64,000 nt of DNA, taken from an uncultured Prevotellaceae bacterium. Lineage in GTDB: Bacteria; Bacteroidota; Bacteroidia; Bacteroidales; Bacteroidaceae. The stretch lies in assembly GCA_902781315.1 (NCBI GenBank), contig CACZIT010000002.1, positions 1 to 64,000 of the forward strand. The letters are read 5' to 3'. The position numbers and the translations under genes were made by a program. The notes under the pieces are model-generated. The model saw only the letters and a list, made by a program, of their open reading frames with translations. It ran no database searches and was not told the origin of the DNA. Below, piece by piece: positions 37,873 to 44,691 of the stretch. Each line of letters starts with the position of its first letter. Within the stretch, counting starts at the first letter, position 1.

Positions 37873-38196
37873 ATGGCTAACCATTTCACGGCAAGTAGAA
37901 TATCAGGGGACGGCAATTCCGTCTTCCCCGATGAACTGATTATCGACAGTTATGAGCAATCTGTCTTTTTTCGTAAAGGGCAGATCATTGGTCATAAGGA
38001 GATGAGAATCAACTTTTCGGCCATTGGCAGTGTGTCGAGAAACGTTCATCTGCTCTTTGCCGATATAATCATTGAGACAACGGGCGGCATGACTATCTGT
38101 GCCAAAGGCTTCACACGTAGCGATGCCGAAGAGATAGTGGAGTTACTCACTCCGCCATATTACCAATCACGAAGGAAAAAATACTTCAACTACTAA
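37873..38196 (+). CDS. Small PH-like domain protein
   Basis: A 107-aa protein with alternating short beta-strands (LIIDSYEQSVFFRKG, INFSAIGSVSRNVHLLFADI) and a final helix (RSDAEEIVELL), which resembles a minimal bacterial PH-like domain. It has no membrane segment. It starts 7 bp after the amidohydrolase stop, but its base composition is closer to the surrounding core genome, so it may have been there before the A+T-rich block. Function unknown. Confidence 0.55.
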   Translation: MANHFTASRISGDGNSVFPDELIIDSYEQSVFFRKGQIIGHKEMRINFSAIGSVSRNVHLLFADIIIETTGGMTICAKGFTRSDAEEIVELLTPPYYQSRRKKYFNY

Positions 38197-38315
38197 AACC
38201 TCACTGAAGGTCGCATCTTCAGCGAGAAAGAGGTTGACTTCATGTCTGGTTGGCGTAACGGCACTGGTGAACGTCATTCTGGGGAAAAATTAATAATCGA
38301 TTGTGATAATGACGT

Positions 38316-38371
38316 GGCGGATGCAGGACTGGGGCCGATAATGGCGGCCCGCCTGCATCCGCCGTTTTTTT
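38316..38371 (+). terminator. Intrinsic terminator made of the GGATGCAG repeat, copy 1
   Basis: Arms GGCGGATGCAGG (38316-38327) and CCTGCATCCGCC (38352-38363) pair perfectly over 12 bp, with an inner GGGCC/GGCCC stem, followed by seven T. It sits 120 bp after the 37873 gene and would end the RiPP-like transcript. Related copies are at 44629 and 46488. Confidence 0.8.
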
Positions 38372-38380
38372 GCGAAATAT

Positions 38381-38411
38381 TTTGCCCTGATAGAAATAAT
38401 TGCTATCTTTG
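38381..38411 (+). promoter_or_regulatory. Bacteroidota-type promoter of the 38442 gene
   Basis: TTTG at 38381-38384 and TATCTTTG at 38404-38411, 19 nt apart. The ATG at 38442 follows by 30 bp. Confidence 0.7.
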
Positions 38412-38441
38412 CATGCAGAAACACAGTTTTAATTTTCCTTT

Positions 38442-39398
38442 ATGGAAGCACATGAACAGACTATCAAGCAACTGCGCAGGGCTGTTGAGCGTACCCTCGG
38501 CAGGAAGATGCAGACGAACAAAGACTTCGACTGCCTGGCGGATAGTATCTATGAAAAGACACATGCCAAGATCAGCACGACCACGCTGAAGCGCCTCTGG
38601 GGCTATCTCTCAGAGGGCGTCACCCCGCGCCGCTATACCCTCGACCAGCTGGCCCACTTCGTAGGCTATGACGACTTCGACGCCTTCTGCGCCAGCCTCG
38701 AGAATGGCAACTCCCCAAAGCCATCCCCCGCCAATGCCGATGCCGCTTCTTCCCCCCTCCCTGCTGGGGAGGGGCAGGGGGTAGGGCTTACTGGTGAGAA
38801 GCCAGTGGTAGGGCTCTCTCCCTCCCTACGGGGGAGGGTCGGGGTGGGGCTTGCCCTTTTCCTTTTCCTTTTCCTTTTCCTCTTCCTCCTCCTCTTTCTC
38901 TTCCTGCGCCCTGCAGCCAATCATTTTTCCGACGACGACCGCATCTTGAAGAAAGGTCAGGTCTTCGCCACCTACGACGACTTCCTGCCACTGTTCGGTA
39001 TCGACGCCACTGAGAGCCAACACTATCAGTACGTGCCCGGCGAGGAGCATATCGTTGTTTGGTCACCAGAATACCATAACTCCTATTATCACAACGACGG
39101 TAATTCCGATAGTCTGATGCCAACCATCACCGAATACTATCATCCCGAAGACTGGCCAACCGATTCCGCCTCGATGGCTCAACTAGCCGCGATGCATAAG
39201 CAAGGATTCTTAACTGCGATCAAAGAGAACCAAGTGCGCCTCTGCTTCATGAAAAATCTCGTAGACTCCAACTTCGTCTTCCTTGGCGTCTACCGTGTCT
39301 CTTTGACCCTCTCCGACACCGCGAAAGTTGTTTGGGCTCGTGCTACCGACGAGTGCGACCTCGACAACATCTCCTTCCTCAACAACTACAGGAACTAG
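38442..39398 (+). CDS. Membrane protein with HTH-like N-terminal domain and repeat-derived central segment
   Basis: A 318-aa protein. Residues 1-88 (RRAVERTLGRKMQTNKDF, STTTLKRLWGYLSEG, LDQLAHFVGYDDFDAFC) match the N-terminus of the 32642-33214 protein. The middle (~100-150) is encoded by two G/C-rich dispersed repeats (SPLPAGEGQG and LRGRVGVG). A membrane segment of almost pure Leu/Phe (LALFLFLFLFLFLLLFLFL), written in a TTTTCC-type low-complexity stretch, comes next. The last ~160 residues (YDDFLPLFGIDATESQH) would lie outside the membrane. The layout (DNA-binding-like domain inside, helix, outer domain) suggests a one-component membrane sensor. Confidence 0.65.
   Translation: MEAHEQTIKQLRRAVERTLGRKMQTNKDFDCLADSIYEKTHAKISTTTLKRLWGYLSEGVTPRRYTLDQLAHFVGYDDFDAFCASLENGNSPKPSPANADAASSPLPAGEGQGVGLTGEKPVVGLSPSLRGRVGVGLALFLFLFLFLFLLLFLFLRPAANHFSDDDRILKKGQVFATYDDFLPLFGIDATESQHYQYVPGEEHIVVWSPEYHNSYYHNDGNSDSLMPTITEYYHPEDWPTDSASMAQLAAMHKQGFLTAIKENQVRLCFMKNLVDSNFVFLGVYRVSLTLSDTAKVVWARATDECDLDNISFLNNYRN
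38745..38865. repeat. Pair of G/C-rich dispersed repeats inside the 38442 gene
   Basis: CCTCCCTGCTGGGGAGGGG and later CCTCCCTACGGGGGAGGGTC are two near-palindromic copies of the same repeat class that inserts LTPNPSPKGEG into vsr copy 1. Both are read in frame and sit just before the membrane segment. Confidence 0.65.
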
Positions 39399-39502
39399 CG
39401 TGGTCGACTCATCGGAAAGAATTCCGCGAATGAAACTTTTTCTATAATCCAAGAAGAGTTGCACCGCTGCGCCGGCTCTTCCTGTCACTTCACTTTGGTA
39501 AC

Positions 39503-39614
39503 GCGATCACTTTGTTAATGTGAAGCGATAACTTTACTAAAGTAACACGATAATTTTACTATAGTGAAGTGATAATTTTACTATAGTGAAATGATAACTT
39601 TACTATAGTGAAAT
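39503..39614. repeat. 22-bp-period tandem array (5 units)
   Basis: Units align on GATA at 39527, 39549, 39571 and 39593, with GATC at 39505; the period is exactly 22 bp. Each unit contains an imperfect dyad such as TTTACTATAGTGAA. It lies in the 1.1-kb non-coding stretch between the 38442 gene and the 40559 lipoprotein. Confidence 0.85.
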
Positions 39615-39622
39615 TCTCAGAA

Positions 39623-39711
39623 AGCATTGCTCCTGTCCCTCCAAAGCATGACTCCCGTCCATCCAAAGCATTGCTCTTGGCTAGCTAAAAGCATGCTTTG
39701 GACAAGAAAGA
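39623..39711. repeat. Second 22-bp-period array, unrelated unit (about 4 copies)
   Basis: AGCATT/AGCATG begins units at 39623, 39645, 39667 and 39690, with CTCC and TCCAA at fixed places. The sequence differs from the neighbouring array, but the period is the same. A short TAGGTAATAGGTAA run follows at ~39803-39835. Confidence 0.75.
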
Positions 39712-39928
39712 GCATTTTTTCTTTCATGCAAGTACAATGATACAAATTGGAATAAAAACTCTTTATCTGCGAAAAATCTGTGTATTCTGTGGGCAGTCAA
39801 TTAGGTAATAGGTAATAGGTAACAGGTAATAGGTGATGATTACTTGGACAATCCGTGACATTGATTAAAGAATCCGTGTCATCCGTGCTCATCATCCGTG
39901 CCATTCGTAGTTACAAAAATCCCCATTT

Positions 39929-40155
39929 CATCGGGCTTTTTCGCCCATCCATTCAAAATGGACAAAATGGACAAGGAAATGGGTAAAATGGACAACACCC
40001 TCTTTCCTCCTTTTTACTTATCTTTGCATCGCAAAATGTAATAGCACGAAAAAACCGCGACCATCCGTGACGAGAATCATCCGTTTTTCATCCGTGGTTC
40101 TTTCTCCACTACGTTATGAAAGCGTTCCTGCGGACCGAGCGGCAAAAAATAACGG
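39929..40155. repeat. Composite dispersed repeat, copy A
   Basis: It contains TCATCGGGCTTTTTCGCCC, then an AAAATGGACAA repeat, a TATCTTTG box (40019-40026), ATCCGT repeats and a TTCTTTCTCCACTACG segment ending in ACCGAGCGGCAAAAAATAA. The same order of elements recurs at 46265-46471 in the same orientation. Confidence 0.7.
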
Positions 40156-40187
40156 CTCACAATGGAACAAGTTTCAAAAAAAATGCC

Positions 40188-40465
40188 TATCTTTGCAAGC
40201 GAGAGTCACCCTGTGTGATTTCCCGTGTGGAAGGCTAACAAGCTTTGACCCGTCTGAGAATCTGGAAAATTCAATGTATATGGGCGAAAAGTTTGAGGGC
40301 TGTTCCACCTGTAACGCATACGCATAGCCTGCCCCCCCTGCCGGGAGCAGACTGCGCATACACCTACAGGTGTGAGCCGTTTTTCATTCTTACATATACA
40401 GGTATTCCAGAACCTTCAGACTAAGAATGCAATCTGAAGGCTCACACCGCTGTGTGTATGCATGA
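40188..40465 (+). ncRNA. Candidate structured RNA or long leader upstream of the lipoprotein gene
   Basis: A TATCTTTG promoter box (40188-40195) is followed by ~270 nt without a good ORF but with strong pairing. The segment 40356-40378 (GCATACACCTACAGGTGTGAGCC as two parts, GCATACAC and GGTGTGAGCC) pairs with 40439-40461 (GGCTCACACC and GTGTGTATGC). The enclosed loop holds a further stem, CCTTCAGA (40413-40420) with TCTGAAGG (40433-40440), which competes for two bases. CCACCTGTA near 40308 can alternatively pair with TACAGGTG at 40365. Alternative pairings suggest either an independent RNA or a switching leader. No known family was recognised. Confidence 0.45.
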
Positions 40466-40500
40466 GTGGGCAATATTTCAGAAATATTGATAGATAATAA

Positions 40501-40534
40501 AGGAGAATGCCGAAAATCCTGAATAGAGTAGGCA
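40501..40534 (+). promoter_or_regulatory. Pseudoknot leader motif, copy 2
   Basis: AGGA (40501-40504), TGCC (40508-40511), GAAAA, TCCT (40517-40520), 10-nt linker ending AGAGTA, GGCA (40531-40534). Both crossing 4-bp helices are complete. It ends 24 nt before the ATG at 40559. Confidence 0.6.
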
Positions 40535-40558
40535 AATAAAGATTATCTAATAATAAAG

Positions 40559-40894
40559 ATGAAAAAGTTGACTATTACCTTAACAATTGCAGCTATCAGC
40601 CTTTTAATGGTTTCTTGCGGAAACAAAACGGACAATGCACTTTCCAAATTGGAAAAGGGTGTTGACAAAGCATTATCTCTTTCGGAAAAGGCAAAGGCTG
40701 GTGACACGAAGGCTCTTAAAAAAATCGTCGAACTCGCTGAAGAATGTTCAAAGATAGAAGAGAGTTTGAACAAGGAAGAGTTCACAGAAGAACAGAAGAA
40801 TCGCTATGAGGATATTATATCCAAGAGTTATGGTGTGGATGTCACTGCTCTTGAAAACACAGCAGAGGCACTAGAAGAAGCCACCGACTTTTAG
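40559..40894 (+). CDS. Small lipoprotein
   Basis: A 111-aa protein with a lipoprotein signal peptide ending LLMVSCG (lipobox Cys20). The mature part is a charged helical bundle (LEKGVDKALSLSEKAKAGD, then LAEECSKIEESLNKEEFTEE). Its C-terminal helices resemble the end of the 43043 lipoprotein in the same cluster, which indicates a shared domain. It is preceded by the pseudoknot leader. Likely anchored in the inner leaflet of the outer membrane; function unknown. Confidence 0.75.
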   Translation: MKKLTITLTIAAISLLMVSCGNKTDNALSKLEKGVDKALSLSEKAKAGDTKALKKIVELAEECSKIEESLNKEEFTEEQKNRYEDIISKSYGVDVTALENTAEALEEATDF

Positions 40895-40940
40895 TAGTTT
40901 TGTAATTTTTCCATTAACAATTATTTAACTTTTTTGAATT

Positions 40941-41378
40941 ATGGACAATCAACAAATGAACAACCAGGTTGAAGAGCAACTTCAGGCTCAGGCAAATGCA
41001 CAGCAACAACAGAATTATAATGTTCAACAACCCCAGCAGGGTTATGCTCAGCAAGGCTATGCCCAACAGCCACAAGAAACTTACATGCCACAGCCGAGTT
41101 CTTTTTTGGGGTTGGCAATTTTCACCACCTTGTGTTGTTGCTTGCCTTTTGGTATTGTAGCAATTATCAAAGGCAACAGTGTAAGTAGTCTTTACGCATC
41201 CAAGCAATATAATGCAGCCCTTGCTGCCTCGAATGAGGCAAAGAATTGGTGTATTTATGGCATTGTGGCTTATTTCGTGATAGGCGCCATACTCAGTCTT
41301 ATCGGTCTGATAGGTGGGGTGGGAGCTTTGTCTTTCCTTCCATTCTCAGACATTCTTGAAAGTGTCATAGGTGGTTAA
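40941..41378 (+). CDS. CD225/dispanin (IFITM-like) membrane protein 1
   Basis: A 145-aa protein. The first ~55 residues are a Gln/Asn/Tyr-rich disordered tail (QQGYAQQGYAQQPQ). The CD225 domain follows: hydrophobic FLGLAIFTTLCCCLPFGIVAI with the Cys triplet, then the conserved loop GNSVSSLYASKQYNAALAAS and a second membrane helix. Dispanins include the eukaryotic IFITM antiviral proteins; bacterial members are common but uncharacterised. The gene overlaps the DUF2752 gene by 8 bp. Confidence 0.85.
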   Translation: MDNQQMNNQVEEQLQAQANAQQQQNYNVQQPQQGYAQQGYAQQPQETYMPQPSSFLGLAIFTTLCCCLPFGIVAIIKGNSVSSLYASKQYNAALAASNEAKNWCIYGIVAYFVIGAILSLIGLIGGVGALSFLPFSDILESVIGG

Positions 41379-41754
41379 ATCATACAAATATGTCATTATA
41401 GCCTTGGTGTGTTGTGCCTTGATGGCTCTGTACTTTCTCAATCCTACTGATTATATCTGGATGCCGAAATGCCCAATAAAACTTCTGTTCGGGATTGACT
41501 GCCCTGGGTGTGGCTTTCAGCGAGCAGTACATGCCATCTTGCACGGCCACATCAAAGAGGCCGTAGGCTATAATCTATTTCTTGTTGTAGCTTTTCCTTA
41601 TCTCATGGTAATACTTTTAAGTGATTTTATGAGAGAGGGAAAGTTACAGCAGAAACTGCGTTCATTTGTAGAATCTAAATGGGTTACAAATGGGTATATA
41701 GTAACATTCGTCGTATGGTTTATCGTTCGTAATATCGTTAATAATCATCTCTAG
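41371..41754 (+). CDS. DUF2752 membrane protein
   Basis: A 127-aa membrane protein with the DUF2752 signature CPIKLLFGIDCPGCGFQRAVHA: a Cys, a CPGCG pair and a following Arg, then two or three hydrophobic helices. The family is widespread in Bacteroidota and of unknown function. The start lies inside the preceding CD225 gene (8-bp overlap) and the stop is 2 bp before the TM2 gene, so the three are coupled. Confidence 0.8.
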   Translation: MVKSYKYVIIALVCCALMALYFLNPTDYIWMPKCPIKLLFGIDCPGCGFQRAVHAILHGHIKEAVGYNLFLVVAFPYLMVILLSDFMREGKLQQKLRSFVESKWVTNGYIVTFVVWFIVRNIVNNHL

Positions 41755-41756
41755 AT

Positions 41757-42200
41757 ATGTACAATTACCAATGTCCTAGTTGCGGATTTAAATTTACGCT
41801 TCCGCAAAACATTATGATGCCAAAATGCCCTTCATGTGGCCAGCCTTGCAAGTTGGAGCAACCAGATATGGGTGCGAACAATTACTCCTCAGGAATGTAT
41901 GGACAGCAAAACTATGGGTATTCTCCAAACAACCGCGAACCAGAATTGTTTGAGAATGGCCCTTCCGGGAAAAGCCGGGGCCTGGCTGGTTTGTTTGCAA
42001 TACTTCTTGGCTGGCTTGGGGTACATTACTTCTACGTAAATAAAACATCGGGAGGTATCCTATGCATTTTGCTCACTTTTATTTCATGTGGATTGTGGGA
42101 GTTCGTCTCATTCATACAAGGAATACTAATCCTTACAATGAGGCAATCAGAATTTGAGCAAAAATATGTTCACTCAAATTCAACCATGCCACTCTTTTAA
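41757..42200 (+). CDS. Zinc-ribbon plus TM2-domain membrane protein
   Basis: A 147-aa protein. The N-terminus has a CxxC zinc ribbon (CPSCGFKF and CPSCGQPC). A disordered Gly/Tyr/Asn linker follows. The C-terminal half is a TM2 domain: GLAGLFAILLGWLGVHYFYV, a turn, then GGILCILLTFISCGLWEFV. TM2 domains are two-helix membrane hairpins of unknown function, often found with CD225 proteins as here. No leader motif precedes it; translation is probably coupled to DUF2752. Confidence 0.82.
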   Translation: MYNYQCPSCGFKFTLPQNIMMPKCPSCGQPCKLEQPDMGANNYSSGMYGQQNYGYSPNNREPELFENGPSGKSRGLAGLFAILLGWLGVHYFYVNKTSGGILCILLTFISCGLWEFVSFIQGILILTMRQSEFEQKYVHSNSTMPLF

Positions 42201-42231
42201 AATTGCATAGTATTAATAACTACTATTTTAA

Positions 42232-42555
42232 ATGGAAGAATCCACATTTAAGAAAAGCCCCAGTAGCAATATGCTATTAGCCGTTCTGACAAGTCTGTGC
42301 TGCTGCATGCCTTTGGGTATCGTAGCAGTTATTAAGGCGAGCCATGTCAAACTTCTTTATGAGAAAGGAGAATACGATCAGGCAATTAAGGCATCCGCTC
42401 AAGCACGCAGATATTGTTACGTAGGGGTCTTTCTCAGTATGATTTGCTGGATGCTCAGCCTTACCGGCATTATATGGATTCTTGTTTATGGAGGTGGATT
42501 TACCTATTTGATGACTTTTGCCAAATGCTATTTTCTAGCAGACAAATTATTATAG
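42232..42555 (+). CDS. CD225/dispanin (IFITM-like) membrane protein 2
   Basis: A 107-aa CD225 protein without the Gln-rich tail of the first copy. It has MLLAVLTSLCCCMPLGIVAV, then KASHVKLLYEKGEYDQAIKA, then Cys-containing helix 2. The Cys triplet and the conserved loop match the 40941 protein. It follows the TM2 gene by 31 bp. Two dispanins with different tails suggest distinct partners or hetero-oligomers. Confidence 0.82.
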   Translation: MEESTFKKSPSSNMLLAVLTSLCCCMPLGIVAVIKASHVKLLYEKGEYDQAIKASAQARRYCYVGVFLSMICWMLSLTGIIWILVYGGGFTYLMTFAKCYFLADKLL

Positions 42556-42566
42556 ACATAGATAAA

Positions 42567-42602
42567 AAAGAGGATTGCCGAAAATCTTAAAAAGAGTAGG
42601 CA
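42567..42602 (+). promoter_or_regulatory. Pseudoknot leader motif, copy 3
   Basis: Upstream AAGAGGA, TGCC (42576-42579), GAAAA, TCTT (42585-42588), 10-nt linker ending AGAGTA, GGCA (42599-42602). Here the 3' strand of stem 1 is TCTT instead of TCCT, and AAGA (42568-42571 region) upstream can pair with it, so the pairing is kept despite the change. The ATG at 42629 is 26 nt downstream. Confidence 0.55.
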
Positions 42603-42628
42603 CTAATTACTATTAATACTAAACTAAT

Positions 42629-42961
42629 ATGAAAAAAGAAAGTGTTGACCAGTTTGTAATGGTAAATGCAGGAAAATTTCCTGAATTCACACAAATGCAA
42701 CTCCGCCAAACCTTGGAAAAGATGAGCGATGACAAAGAGGGAATCCTTCTTTCTACAAGTTGGAAAGATCCTTTGACAACTTTCCTTTTGGCATTTTTCC
42801 TGGGAGGTTTAGGCGTTGACCGCTTCTATCTTGGTGATACAGGACTTGGTGTCTTAAAACTCTTAACCTGTGGAGGCGCAGGCATTTGGGCGTTAATAGA
42901 CTTGTTTACGGCTCATAACCGTGCAAGAAATGTCAATTTGAATATGTTGAACATGATTTAA
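42629..42961 (+). CDS. TM2-domain membrane protein
   Basis: A 110-aa protein. The N-terminal ~45 residues are cytosolic and helical ([19 protein letters not shown]). A TM2 domain follows: [21 protein letters not shown], then [20 protein letters not shown]. The GxDRFYLG motif is the family hallmark. It has its own pseudoknot leader, unlike the TM2 gene at 41757. Function unknown. Confidence 0.82.
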   Translation: MKKESVDQFVMVNAGKFPEFTQMQLRQTLEKMSDDKEGILLSTSWKDPLTTFLLAFFLGGLGVDRFYLGDTGLGVLKLLTCGGAGIWALIDLFTAHNRARNVNLNMLNMI

Positions 42962-42988
42962 TCAGTTAATAGTATTGATATTTATACT

Positions 42989-43021
42989 AGGAGGAAGTCG
43001 AAAATCCTTAAGAGAGTAGAC
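42989..43021 (+). promoter_or_regulatory. Pseudoknot leader motif, copy 4, with compensatory change
   Basis: AGGA (42989-42992), GTC (42997-42999), GAAAA, TCCT (43005-43008), 10-nt linker ending AGAGTA, GAC (43019-43021). Stem 2 is GTC/GAC here and GCC/GGC in the other copies: both sides changed and pairing is kept. The ATG at 43043 is 21 nt downstream. Confidence 0.6.
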
Positions 43022-43042
43022 CGTTTTAAAAAAAATATTATT

Positions 43043-43927
43043 ATGAAAGTCTTAAAACATTTTCTTACCATTGCATTTGCACTCTTTTTGGTGGCATGTG
43101 GTAGTGGAAACTCAAATGAAGTTAATCTCAAAGTTGAGGCTGACTTGCAAAATCTGGGGGAATATTTGACAATAGAAGACGAGCAAGTGATTGTCAAACT
43201 AGTTGAAAATGATGATAAACACTTTACAATTTTGTCTTCTTTAGGCATAAATGTAAAGAAATCTGTTGCTTCAGATTACAGTTTTACATTTGAAGTGGAA
43301 GTACTTGACAAAAATCATATCAAGATTACAGATCTTCCAGACTATACTATTGAAAGTAAAGACGATTATTCCAATGATTATCATTCTATTCTGTTAATGG
43401 GTTCGAAAAGGGCTAACATGGAAGAAAGTATTTCAACAGAAGGTTTGGAAGAAGAAGAATGGGCAAAAGCCCAAGAAATGTGGGACAAAATAAAGAAGGA
43501 AGGAGTTTACATCTCAATAAAGCCAGAATGGTCGTCAGCCAAATATATAGAGTATAAAGGTTCTATGTCTGAAAAGGAAGACGAATCTATAGAATCTGAC
43601 ATTGCTGAAGATATTGAAGAAATCGACGAAGAAGCCGTCGTCCTTGATGACGACACCGATGACACATCATCATCTGGAAATGGTAATTCTATTGACAAAC
43701 TTCTTAGTGAATATGAAACTTTTGCCGATGAATATATAGCATTTCTAAAGAAAATTGACACGAATGATCCTACGGCTTTAGTGAAAATTGCTGAATGGAC
43801 TAATAAACAAACTTCTATCATATCAAAATTGCAAGATATGCATGAGGATATGGACATAAAACATTTAAATCGCATGAATAAAATTAACATTAAAATTGCG
43901 AACGCTGCCTCAAAACTCAAAAGATAG
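43043..43927 (+). CDS. Lipoprotein with acidic linker and C-terminal helical domain
   Basis: A 294-aa lipoprotein; signal peptide ends FLVACG (lipobox). Residues ~25-175 form a beta-rich domain (LGEYLTIEDEQVIVKLVEN). A very acidic stretch follows (DIAEDIEEIDEEAVVLDDD), then a C-terminal ~80-aa helical domain (LLSEYETFADEYIAFLKKI) that resembles the mature part of the 40559 lipoprotein. It has its own pseudoknot leader and is followed by a strong terminator. Probably an outer-membrane lipoprotein working with the TM2/CD225 set. Confidence 0.75.
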   Translation: MKVLKHFLTIAFALFLVACGSGNSNEVNLKVEADLQNLGEYLTIEDEQVIVKLVENDDKHFTILSSLGINVKKSVASDYSFTFEVEVLDKNHIKITDLPDYTIESKDDYSNDYHSILLMGSKRANMEESISTEGLEEEEWAKAQEMWDKIKKEGVYISIKPEWSSAKYIEYKGSMSEKEDESIESDIAEDIEEIDEEAVVLDDDTDDTSSSGNGNSIDKLLSEYETFADEYIAFLKKIDTNDPTALVKIAEWTNKQTSIISKLQDMHEDMDIKHLNRMNKINIKIANAASKLKR

Positions 43928-43938
43928 GCTATAAAACA

Positions 43939-43968
43939 AGAGGGTGTGCCAAATTTGACACACCCTCT
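43939..43968. terminator. Terminator hairpin after the 43043 lipoprotein gene
   Basis: Arms AGAGGGTGTG (43939-43948) and CACACCCTCT (43959-43968) pair perfectly over 10 bp around a 10-nt loop, 12 bp after the stop. A T-run is weak on both sides. Confidence 0.7.
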
Positions 43969-44025
43969 ATGATATTGCCCTACTTTTTACTTGAAGAATA
44001 TTTTAACAACAAATACTCAAAACGA

Positions 44026-44478
44026 ATGAAGACCAAAATTTTCTTAAGATTCTTCTTTACCCTTATTGCCGTAATGGTGTTTACTCCTTGTTTTCCCCAA
44101 ATATCCAAGTCCAATTGGAAAACAATTGTTGACGATGAGATTGCAACTATATCCTATAACACAAATATCACAACCGACAAACAGGGACACCATATTGTTT
44201 GGGTGAAAGCTGTTTATAAGACAACTGATTGGCAGCGCTATTTTGCTGACCAGATTGGATGCAGGTCGTTAGTGAAGTCAACAAAGACGAAAGCACAGTA
44301 TAGATCTGACTATAAATATACTATGGTTCGCCAGGTTATCTGCTATGATAAATCTGGCAAACAGCTATATAATAGTGGAGATGACACGTCAGCTGGATGG
44401 GGGCCTGTGAATGCCAGCGACCCTGTAGGTCTTGTAGGAGAATTCCTTTGGGATCAGCAAGAGAAGAATGGTTATTGA
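44026..44478 (+). CDS. Secreted hypothetical protein
   Basis: A 150-aa protein. The ATG at 44026 (MKTKIFLRFFFTLIAVMVF) gives a normal signal peptide ending near PCFPQ; an earlier in-frame ATG at 43969 would place 19 extra residues ahead of it. The mature part (KTIVDDEIATISYNTNIT, HHIVWVKAVYKT, QVICYDKSGKQLYNSG) has the strand pattern of small secreted proteins that record a variable over time, as seen in Bacteroidota surface-adhesin-like DUFs. It is not recognised with certainty. Confidence 0.65.
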   Translation: MKTKIFLRFFFTLIAVMVFTPCFPQISKSNWKTIVDDEIATISYNTNITTDKQGHHIVWVKAVYKTTDWQRYFADQIGCRSLVKSTKTKAQYRSDYKYTMVRQVICYDKSGKQLYNSGDDTSAGWGPVNASDPVGLVGEFLWDQQEKNGY

Positions 44479-44628
44479 CAAAGCAATATATAACTGACGC
44501 GTATCATAATATTATACATGCTGTGCTGCAAAGGAAATGAAATCCAGATGATATACCTATTACGTGCTAGCACGTATAGCTGTTGCTATTAAATGCAAGT
44601 ACAACATAAGGGTCACTAAAACAGCGTT

Positions 44629-44672
44629 GCGGATGCAGGACAGGACCATCAACTAGGCCCGCCTGCATCCGC
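44629..44672. terminator. GGATGCAG repeat hairpin, copy 2
   Basis: Arms GCGGATGCAGG (44629-44639) and CCTGCATCCGC (44662-44672) pair over 11 bp; TGTCGGTTTTTG follows. It lies between the convergent 44026 and 44692 genes, 20 bp from the ATPase stop. The 150 bp before it hold no evident feature. Confidence 0.75.
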
Positions 44673-44691
44673 TGTCGGTTTTTGTACGACT

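Noticed and set aside
38242-38589. 115-codon plus-strand ORF before the 38442 gene
   Set aside because: It spans a terminator hairpin and the promoter, and overlaps the real gene in another frame.
39503-39711. Arrays considered as CRISPR or plasmid iterons
   Set aside because: No spacers; no replication initiator gene nearby; the same period occurs in unrelated arrays elsewhere.
40067-40327. 86-codon ORF in the region before the lipoprotein
   Set aside because: It runs through a dispersed repeat and the candidate structured RNA; no protein-like features.
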